Positions 56,132 through 64,000 of a DNA stretch of 64,000 bases are shown in pieces. The DNA is from Isoetes taiwanensis (Eukaryota > Streptophyta > Lycopodiopsida > Isoetales > Isoetaceae), in NCBI GenBank assembly GCA_021234155.1, contig JAJEKV010000072.1, positions 6,059,676 to 6,123,675 on the forward strand. Reading direction: 5' to 3'. Every line of letters starts with the position of its first letter. Within the stretch, counting starts at the first letter, position 1. The notes below the pieces were generated by a model. It made no database searches. It saw nothing but the letters and a program-made list of their open reading frames with translations, and had not been told where the DNA came from. The position numbers and the translations under genes are program-made.

Positions 56132-56907
56132 ATGGCGCTTAATCCGGTTGTGGATCAATCCGGTTTTGGAAGCAAATCTGCCTAAAATCTCAAACCGGAG
56201 TACAGGTGTGAGAAAGAGAACTCCAGAACAAGAACGAGATCATAAAAGACGCCAAAGGAAAGGAAAAAGGGAAGCTAAAGAAGAATTAGCAAAAATTGCA
56301 TCAGTAGAGGGAGGATCCACCAGAACTGCCTCTACTAGGCGTCGGATGGTGTTGAAATTATTATCTTCATTTTATAGCACCACTAAAGGCTTGGCTGACA
56401 GTGATAAGAAAGAGGTTTTACGAGATTTCCTGGAAGATGACACAATGGACAACGTACTTGGTGAAGAGCTGAAAGATTTGCAAGCCAAGAGCATTGTGGT
56501 CGCAAGAACCTCGTGGCTTCCATTCAACTTGTGAAGAAGTCTAACAAAGAATGACAGGTTTAGCGACCAAGAGTAGTTGCCTTGCTATGGCCGTAGCGTA
56601 AGCATTACCGAAAGTGCTAATCCCGCCGGTGCTTCGAGGTTTTGGTAAACTGGCCGGGTGTTCATCCTAGGAATCTTAACAAAGCAAAATTGAAGAGGGA
56701 AGAGATAGATTGCAAAGGGGGAAATGGGTTTTGTACAAAAGAGTTAGAAGAGCGATGCAATTCCCAATTACGTCATAGAACTTGTGCAGCAATTTTGGAC
56801 CGAAAAATGAGGGTCTCTCCAAATGCAAAGGATGTTAAGTTCGGAAGATTGGAGCGACGAAATGTAAGAGAGGATCATGCCACTCACTATCTGGAAGAAT
56901 CACAGGT
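56132..56907 (+). pseudogene. 5' exons of the second TIR-element transposase
   Basis: ATG 56132 starts MALNPVVDQSGFGS before a frame change. The next frame is very basic (RTPEQERDHKRRQRKGKREA) and then KKEVLRDFLEDDTMDNVLGE to 56534. From about 56642 a frame ends in RKMRVSPNAKDVKFGRLERR, then HATHYLEESQ, at an AG/GT donor (56907). VSPNAKD aligns with VSPKVRD, and HYLEESQ with QYLDISQ, of the 9.3-kb element's transposase (34.6-34.7 kb, minus strand). Confidence 0.65.
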
Positions 56908-56945
56908 TATTTCATTTCTTCATCTTCACCACATTTTTTATTGTT

Positions 56946-57182
56946 AATGTGGTATGTGGTATGTGGTTAGTGATTGCTTGTGATATGTGGTTGGTGTGGT
57001 TAGTGATTGCTTGTGGTGTGTGGTGCCTATTAATGCTGTGATATATGATATGTGCTGCCTAGTGTGGTGAGGCACGTGGTGTAAAATAAATGCTGTAAAT
57101 ATATGCTTTGTGGTGCCTAGTGTGGTGAATAACATGGTGTAAAATACATGCTGTAATATATGCTATGTGGTGCCTGCCTAGT
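56946..57182 (+). repeat. GTGGTG-rich tandem repeat, left half
   Basis: About two regular and several degenerate copies of a 57-bp unit (GTGGTGCCTAGTGTGGTGAA, then AACATGGTGTAAAAT and ATGCTGTAATATATGCT). The LTR retrotransposon at 57183 interrupts the array. Confidence 0.85.
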
Positions 57183-57536
57183 TGTTAGTTTGAGTTCTTG
57201 GCATACACCCTGCAGCAGCAGTCCATGACTGCCGGATGCTACAAAGCTGCCATGCTCATGATCACAAAACAAGAACAAGACAAAAGAATATGTACAAAGA
57301 ATGAAGGGGAACGTGGCCAAATGAGGCTCTCCAAATATGAGATCAAACCTGAGTACATCTGAAGAGGCTCCGGTCTAATATAGTGTAGACCGCAAAAATC
57401 TGAGCCACACTAACTAAATCTAATCCCTACACTTATGTTAACCTAATCATGCCAAGTGTCACCGCCACCATCGACACCTAACATGTGCATGCACCTAACA
57501 TGTGCATGCACAATGTTAACCACTAGGTGGTTAACA
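57183..57536 (-). repeat. LTR (3' LTR of the minus-strand element)
   Basis: 354 bases matching 60084-60443 apart from small indels (for example near 57210 and 57335). It contains ACATGTGCATGCACCTA twice and the palindrome CCACTAGGTGG near its end. Confidence 0.95.
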
Positions 57537-57555
57537 TCGCCTCCCCTAAAAGTTT
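57537..57555 (-). other. Polypurine tract
   Basis: On the minus strand AAACTTTTAGGGGAGGCGA abuts the LTR, as expected for the plus-strand primer of reverse transcription. Confidence 0.75.
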
Positions 57556-60060
57556 TTAGCACAAAAAATATGTACGGACTTTTTATAAGACAAGTCCGAC
57601 AATTACAACATGGTGCCAAAAATTTTAGGGGCGAAAAAAGATGGTAATGTGGTAATGGTTTGTTGTGTCGCCAAAAAGATGAGCGTGGAGCGCGTGATGT
57701 CAAAATTGAGTGCCCAAATAATGTCGATGTGGATGGGCCATAAGTAAGTGGGCTAAGAAGATATATAACTTACCCTCATACCATGGGTAAGTCAAGCAAT
57801 AACAAAAATCCCACTTTAAAACAATAGGAAGGGGGCCTTGAAAATGATCGGAAAATGCGGACCCCGGTGGATCGCCATAGACCAAAGAAATGCGGAGCCG
57901 TGGCGTGAGAGTGAGCGTGGCTCCTCCGATAGTAGCGTGGTCGGGGCCGGGAAAGAAGCGTGGAGCGTGGACCAAAGAGCATGAAGAGCGTGGCATTGGC
58001 CGTGGAGATGGGCCGTGGCCGTGGGTCGGGTGGTTATCGGCCGCCAATATTGGCGGGGCAAAAATGACTCGCGGGCAAAAATGACGGCGGAGGTCCATGA
58101 GCGTGCATGGCGTGGCTTGGCGTGGCGTTGACCGCGGAAGTGTGGCGGGATCGATTCCAACCATAAAATTAGGGGCTGCCGATCGAGCCGTTGGGTCCAA
58201 AAACCTAGCGGGTGCCTAGCGTGGAAGCGGATGGAGAAAAATAGTTGCAAGGGCGGCCGGATTTTCTGCAACAGAGGTAGGCTATGGCGGCCAAGATTTC
58301 CGGAAGTCTTCGGATAGGAAGGTCGAAAATAGAACGAAAGGCCCTGATATAGTAGGATTGTAAAATGTAAAGTCGCTGAATGGAGGCAAGGCCTGGACAG
58401 AATGCCAGAATTGGAGTAAATGATGCTATTTTTTGGCCGATTTTGCTTGATAGATGGTCGGATAGGCGCGATGCAGCGATTTTAGTAAGAACTGATGGCG
58501 GTGTATGCATGAGGCGGGAATGGATGCCGAGGTCGCATGGCTCAAGACGTAGGTTTATGGCAGTCGGTATGTGAGCAGATGGATATGATATACTAACTGA
58601 GTGTATGTGATGCAGGTAGCTGAAGGTATCAAACCCGACGATTCTCTGCAGGTGAGTATGGATGGGGGGCTAGCCACGACAGAGCTGGCCCTCTTGAAAA
58701 ACTCAATAAGAAGAACGATTGGAAGTTGCAGACTGAAAAGATCCAGATACGTGAAAAACATGAACTGGCCGGGCGTGCTAGAACAGAGCCATTTGGTTGC
58801 AGAAAGCGGTGCTGCCGGGTAGTTTGATGCAGAGGGGAAATAATGGCTGCTACTTGGAAGCACACAGCTGTAGATATTGGACTTTGCCCCGCAAGGATGG
58901 TCGAATCCTCTTTAACTGATGAAATCATTTGCTTTTTTTTTGCAGATAGCACAGATTAAGGAGCCTGAAGGAATCTGACCTGAGACCTGCTGGCTAGGAG
59001 AGATAAAATATCTGACCCACAAAGATTTTCGAATAAAATCCAGCTTTGAGTGATGAAAATGTTTACTTGTTTACTGTGACAGCCTTTAAGAAAGCCGACT
59101 GTTGCTTCAAAGATCCACCGATAGATGAGCTTCTTTGGAGTTGCAACCGGTTTTATCTTTGGAACAGATGGATGGGGGCTAGCCCAGGTACTGGCCCTCT
59201 GAAAGAAATCAAGAAGAAGGTAGACGAATTTGAAAGACTTGATGGACTATCTGTGGACCCAGCTTGTAAAAAATCGTGCATCACATGTCCGTGAAGCTGC
59301 CCCAAATCGTCTGTCATTGATGGGCCTTAAAACAATGGAACTCTGGGAGTTGCAGGAGCTGCAGAGGCCATATCATATGATTCTTTGAAGAACAAAACTC
59401 GAGAGTCAGATATGCTGGAAAGATGAACAATCTTCTGTCATACAGATACTAAGATGTGGCGTAATCCTGCTGCTACTGAGCTTTGGGGGCTAGCCAAAGT
59501 GCTGGCCCTCAACGAAATAACCCAAAAAGAATCCGCTTGAAGATGGGCGATACAAACTGAGATGCTATTGATATGCTCCATGTGAGATGCTCGGTAATGC
59601 AATCCAGGTAGAATATTTTTGTTTTTTTTTTTTTTGGAATTGGGTGTGCAAAAGGCACAAACTGCTGATAAACAAAGAATAACAAGAAGGATCATGATTT
59701 TTTGGATATTTTTTTGCAGCAGATTGAAGATAAGATAGAAGATAAGAAAAACAAACACTGGATTTTCCTGATATTTTTGCAGAAAGGAGTGCTGTCACCA
59801 CTCCATAAACCCTTGACTGTAAAACTGCACTTGCTGCACCATAAAAAACAGAGTTTTTGAAAACGATTTTGATAACCAAACTAAGTGCTAAGGAATTAAT
59901 TGACAAAGGGGCCTCCAAAGGACCATTTTCAACAACCGGTTGGGCCAAATAAAGGGATTAAAGGGTTGAGAGTAGTGTACAAGAAGTATTCAAGAACTGA
60001 TTTGGATAAGAGCAGCAAAGACAACAACAAAACAGCAAGGCTCAAGAAGGTGATCACGAG

Positions 60061-60082
60061 CGAACCCGGCATAACGGCGCCA
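60061..60082 (-). other. Primer binding site (TGGCGCC type)
   Basis: On the minus strand TGGCGCCGTTATGCCGGG starts one base inside the LTR. TGGCGCC primer sites are common in plant Ty3-type elements; the exact tRNA is not determined. Confidence 0.75.
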
Positions 60083-60083
60083 G

Positions 60084-60443
60084 TGTTAGTTTGAGTTCTT
60101 GGCATACACCCTCGCAAAGAAAGAATCCATGACTATACGGATGCTACAAAGCTGCCATGCTCATGATCACAAAACAAGAACAAGACAAAAGAATATGTAC
60201 AAAGAATGAAGGGGAACGTGGCCAAATGAGGCTCTCCAAATATGAGATCAAACCTGAGTACATCTGAAGAGGCTCCGGTCTAATATAGTGTAGACCGCAA
60301 ATCTGAGCCGTACACTAACTAAATCTAATCCCTACACTTATGTTAACCTAATCATGCCAAGTGTCAGTCTGCCACCACTGACACCTAACATGTGCATGCA
60401 CCTAACATGTGCATGCACAATGTTAACCACTAGGTGGTTAACA
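60084..60443 (-). repeat. LTR (5' LTR of the minus-strand element)
   Basis: 360 bases, partner of 57183-57536, ending TTAACA before the CTAGT duplication. Confidence 0.95.
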
Positions 60444-60830
60444 CTAGTGTGGTGAAAAATATGGTGTAAAATAAATGCTCTAAATATACGCTTTGTGGTG
60501 CCTAGTGTGATGAATAACATGGTGTAAAATAAATGCTGTAATATATGCTATGTGGTGCCTAGTGTGGTGAATAACATGGTGTAAAATAAATGCTGTAATA
60601 TATTCTATGTGGTGCCTAGTGTGGTTAAAAATATGGTGTAAAATAAATGCTGTAATATATGCTATGTGGTGCCTAGTGTGGTGAAAAATATGGTGTACAG
60701 TAAATTATGTAATATATGCTTTGTGGTGCCTAGTGTGGTGAATAACGAGGTGTAAGATGAATGTTTGTAATATATGCTATGTGGTGCCTAGTGTGGTGGA
60801 AAATGTAGTGTGCAATAAATATGCTGATCA
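60444..60830 (+). repeat. GTGGTG-rich tandem repeat, right half
   Basis: About seven copies of the 57-58-bp unit continue the array at 56946-57182. It ends about 20 bases before the acceptor of the next transposase exon. Confidence 0.93.
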
Positions 60831-60850
60831 CCTTGTTATCTTCCTTGCAG

Positions 60851-62747
60851 TTGCAATTGTTCAGGAAATTCAAGACGGAACATCCTAGTGTTATGATCAA
60901 ACAGAGGATGTTTGAAAAGCTGAAACCATGGTTTGTTGTAAAATTAAAGGACTTCAATAGTTGCTGCTGTATATACCATGTTAGAATGCAGATGCTAATA
61001 GATGGCTTCAATAGTATGAGAACTAAGCACCCAAAAAGCTGCAGCTGCACTTGTCAACTTTGCAGGTCAGACATATATGGTGAATGCAGGGCGTCTGAAT
61101 ATAAAATAAGTAGCACAAGAAGTCTGTGGCATGGAATTTTATGTGAGAAAACTACTAGCTTCCAACCTTACCATAAGAGGGAATGCATTCTGGGTGAGTG
61201 TAAAGAGTGTGGGATTAAGAAGTTCCCTATCTGCCCACATGAACAATCTAGTGATAGTGGCATGGTGAAGTGGGAATACCTAGACTATGAAAAACTCAGA
61301 TTCGTGAGATGGCAGCAAGAAGTCTAAGCTAGTTCACCAACACAATGAAACCGCAAGTCTTCCACCGGTGAACAAAATGTTGGAGAAGCTTCCAAAATTT
61401 CCTTTTACACAACTTCGATATAAAGTGGCGAGGCGGGCCGATTACAAAGAACTCCTTGATAACTTGCACGGAGATGCTTATCTATCCGTGGTTGACTTCC
61501 ACGCAGAGAATTATACTTTTAAGGAGCGTAATGAAGTTCACCCATGCTACCGGGTCAACAACCGATAACTATATTTGTTCAAATAACCTATCGGGTTGAT
61601 CCACGCATTGACACCATTGAGAAGGAAACACACTACTATGTGTCTGGGATGATAGGAACATGACACACTTTTTGTTCAACATTGTTTTATGAAACAGTTT
61701 TGAGTACCTAAAGCGAAAAGGCAATGTCCCCAAACATCACTATGTATTTTCAGATGGTGCTACATCACAATTCAAAGCAGCCGACTCATTTATTTTTGTT
61801 GGAAGGTACAGCTTGTGATACGTAGATCAACATGGTGTGGAACTTCTTTGGATCAAACCATGGAAAAGGTGAACATGATGGGAAGGCAGCAGAATTGAAA
61901 AAGATGGATAATGAGGTCTACAAATAAACATCCCGACATTAAACTAGATAATGCCCATGATGTGGTGAAAATTGCAGAGAAACAATTTCAATGTGGTACA
62001 TCCGAAAGTGGACCTAAAATGGAAGAAAAGTTCTGAGATACTTCGAGAAATAAAACCCGAGGATATCAACAGAAAAAGGCTTGGGGTGCGAGAGACAATT
62101 CCGAAAACCGAGGCAATTCATTCAAATTCCATGGATTTAGCACACAGAAAATCCAACACAGCTACATACCGTAAAAGCTATCATGTTTTTGCAGCAATTG
62201 TTTGGATGGAAAATGGGACATGTGTGAGAACAAATTGTATGTAGATGAATAGAACCTTGTAGTCGTTGAACCATCCTCCAATGTTCATGTAGATGTGGAA
62301 GAGACCCGTAAGTCTACCAGGCCACTATACTCAACCTTGGCAAATGTACTTGCAGAAGCACTTAGAGAAAGAGACAGCTTTGCAGTTGCTGCACCTAAAG
62401 GGAATGAGGAGGATTCTGTATTTTGAATGTTGCTATGCACCAAGCCAAAATTTGAAGTTGAAAATGACTTCAAGCAGAACGGAAACTTGTTTATGAGAGG
62501 TGAAACCGTTGTGGAGGGCATTTACTATAGAAAGAAGCCTCGGTCAAAGATGATGTATGAGTTGTTGACAAACGAGCCAAAGTCACTTGTATTCTCTACT
62601 CAAATTTGTGCTATTCGAGTTCCCATGCAGCAGATCAAGAAAGGTGCTCGAACTGTTTACAGGCTAGACCAGGCAGATGAGGAAAAGATTCTAGAAAACT
62701 TGCCCGAGGTTTTATCTGATGAAGATAGCATGTCTGATGAAGAATAG
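60851..62747 (+). pseudogene. Main exons of the second TIR-element transposase, broken
   Basis: After CTTGCAG the exon reads LQLFRKFKTEHPSVMIKQRM, then NSCCCIYHVRMQMLIDGFNS, SCSCTCQLC, and ECILGECKECGIKKFPICPH, a Cys/His-rich DNA-binding-type region. Then come LSVVDFHAENYTFKERNEVH (near 61480-61540), YVFSDGATSQFKAADSF (near 61745-61790) and WNFFGSNHGKGEHDG (near 61835-61880), the three blocks shared with the 9.3-kb element. The C-terminal part ends with a Glu/Asp-rich tail at TAG 62745-62747. At least five frame changes occur. It is a cut-and-paste transposase of unassigned superfamily; a DDD/E core is inferred. Confidence 0.75.
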
Positions 62748-62939
62748 TTGAACACATTCTTACAGGTTAGGAAATGATTCAGAAATTTTGAATATATGTT
62801 GTTGTGTCTTGCCTTGTTTGGGAATAATATAAGAAACTCAATTCCATGCTCAATTGTATTTTGATGTCCCTTGTTTCAATGTACTATGTTTGCTTTTGAT
62901 GTAATATGTAATTGTATTTTGATGTCCCTGATGTAACAT

Positions 62940-63015
62940 GCGCCAGGTTCACCACATGTTTCACCACATGTGTCACCACATGTGTTTCACCACATGTTTC
63001 ACCACGTGTTTCACT
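62940..63015. repeat. CACCACATGT repeat cluster
   Basis: Five tandem CACCACATGTTTCA-type units downstream of the transposase contain the palindrome CACATGTG and mirror the GTGGTG repeats in its intron. Confidence 0.85.
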
Positions 63016-63109
63016 TTCTGTCTTCCCCCGAGACAGATAGATCCTTCTGAACAGCTTTTCCACTGAAATGCTTTCCTTTTCCTTAAATTCTCTCGGTCCC
63101 ATCAATTCC

Positions 63110-63460
63110 TCTCATCATCTTTTGGCTGACAGCCGTACTCGAAAATCATTATGGGATGGCAAAATTAATGACCTCGGGCAACCCAAAAGGCACGAGATGC
63201 CATTCTTCTTGCTCCCCGAATCGAAGTTCTGATTTATTACAAATAGTTCGGGAGCAGCCTTACAGATTCTGGCAGTCCTTCCTTGGGAAGCGGTTTACTG
63301 GTTTCTGATTGGGTGGGAAGCGGTTTACGGTTTCATGCCTTACATCAGCTACTTACTTGGCCAGACATGGCCAACTTCACCTCTTGGATGTTTAAAAAAC
63401 GATGGAGTGCCTGGAATGGGACAATGTGACCGAGAAGAAGAGCCCATAATACCCAAAGTC
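63110..63460. other. Interval without a recognised gene
   Basis: It contains a short direct duplication (GGGAAGCGGTTTAC at about 63284 and 63316) but no coding frame that I can support. Confidence 0.5.
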
Positions 63461-63461
63461 T

Positions 63462-63887
63462 TTGTCCCGATTTTCAGCCATGCGTAATGGATGGACATCC
63501 TCGTGCAACGAAAATTTCTATTCACCGGATGGGAATATGACCACAGAAATGCTGAAAACTCTCACCAGGAGGATGAATTGTACACCGGACCTCCCAGACC
63601 TCTCAACTTACTCTGCTGCCACTAAAATTTTTACACATCAGCATCTTTGGCCCGTTCCTCATACTATTGACCAGGATCTGCAAAGGTTGAGACCTTTTCT
63701 GCTTAATGGCTACCAAGCCTTTACGTTAGACAGGTTCTGCTTTTGTTATGATAGGTTGTTTACAGAGGACCAATTCCTTCACTTCAGGGATATGTTCTAT
63801 CATCACAAGGGCTTGCAGGATGCACATGGAGAAGCTGCTATTCTGTTTGGTAACACTGCACCATTATGGTTTTTGCTTTCCCCGTAA
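63462..63887 (+). pseudogene. ORF of unknown family, related to 5967-6308
   Basis: About 141 codons, open and Cys/Phe-rich in the middle (GYQAFTLDRFCFCYDRLF, then EDQFLHFRDMFYHHKG). The GYQ-to-HH.G layout matches the ORF at 5967. No domain is recognised. It is probably an exon or relic of a repeat-encoded protein. Confidence 0.4.
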
Positions 63888-64000
63888 TGGGATTTTATAG
63901 GTCGGGCAAGTTGACCCGGTACCACCGATCCGGTGATCATAGAAGATGACGAGGAGGAGCCGGACCCGCATCTCTTTTGATAGACCCACAGGAATGAAAG

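Larger units (their letters stand above)
57183..60443 (-). mobile_element. Non-autonomous LTR retrotransposon, 3261 bp, TSD CTAGT
   Basis: Near-identical 354- and 360-bp LTRs start TGTTAG and end TTAACA on the plus strand. CTAGT flanks it at 57178-57182 and 60444-60448. On the minus strand the primer site TGGCGCCGTTATGCCGGG lies directly inside the right-hand LTR, and a purine tract (TTTTAGGGGAGGCGA) lies directly inside the left-hand one. The element therefore reads on the minus strand. The interior shows no gag, protease, reverse transcriptase or integrase, so it would depend on another element for movement. It sits in a transposase intron. Confidence 0.95.
55865..63013 (+). mobile_element. 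Left part of a second TIR transposon (right end not found)
   Basis: The terminus GGGTGAAAGCATG at 55865 is a sister of the MITE ends at 25263/25585, and is preceded by TGCC, the expected 4-bp duplication. The transposase gene that follows (56132-62747) is homologous block by block to that of the 9.3-kb element. No matching right terminus was found up to 64000, so the end coordinate is only a minimum and includes the CACATG repeats. Confidence 0.6.

Noticed and set aside
57700-58271. Minus-strand frames inside the LTR retrotransposon as gag
   Set aside because: Pro/His/Arg-rich sequence without capsid or zinc-knuckle motifs, and overlapping frames look equally good.

Overview
The window reads as a mobile-element-rich stretch of a land-plant nuclear genome. 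It has AT-rich intergenic DNA, GT-AG introns, a plant-type Helitron, LTR elements with plant-type primer sites, a tRNA-derived SINE, LINE debris and one exon of a plant GT64 glycosyltransferase. The transposase families and the density of nested repeats suit a large-genome lineage such as a fern, lycophyte, bryophyte or gymnosperm, but I cannot fix the species. No intact housekeeping gene is visible.

Layout. 1-5.2 kb: a decayed Helitron (HUH Rep plus PIF1 helicase) split by a 260-bp MITE. 5.2-21 kb: retroposon debris, a GT64 exon, a foldback element, short tandem duplications and a SINE. 21.3-41 kb: a decayed transposase on the minus strand, then plus-strand genes whose introns carry the palindrome CACGCCAGGCGTG. 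The main gene (26019 to 40953) has an RGG-rich exon 1, a ParB/Srx-like domain, a methyltransferase-like region and an NLI/FCP1-type HAD phosphatase. Its first intron holds a complete 9.3-kb TIR transposon (26263-35568), and a coding exon holds a 602-bp insertion with a 9-bp target duplication. 41.57-46 kb: a 1.5-kb LTR with a primer site, followed by a histone H3-fold gene and a second small gene, each preceded by long hairpins and a TATA box. 46.4-54.2 kb: a minus-strand transposase of another family and a plus-strand ParB plus class-beta-like DNA methyltransferase gene, with hairpin arrays in its introns. 54.6-55.8 kb: an unidentified 383-codon ORF. 55.87 kb to the end: the left terminus and transposase gene of a second TIR element, with a non-autonomous LTR retrotransposon inside its large intron.

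How it fits together. At least three large units pair a transposase with multi-exon cargo on the other strand. The cargo includes an Ulp1-like protease, HAD phosphatases, ParB/Srx-like domains and DNA-methyltransferase-like domains. Each unit has its own short palindrome or hairpin motif, confined to introns or gene 5' flanks: TGTACA, CACGCCAGGCGTG, GTGTATTCCGGAATACAC, or a long GTCTCACACG hairpin. In the 50-kb array the hairpin tips appear to change in a paired way. This unit-specific hairpin system next to encoded DNA-modifying cargo, and the H3-fold gene with an inserted acidic/basic linker, are the most novel things here. Almost all coding regions contain frameshifts, so most are annotated as pseudogenes. 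The MITE at 2037 is an internal-deletion derivative of the 9.3-kb transposon, which links two distant parts of the window.
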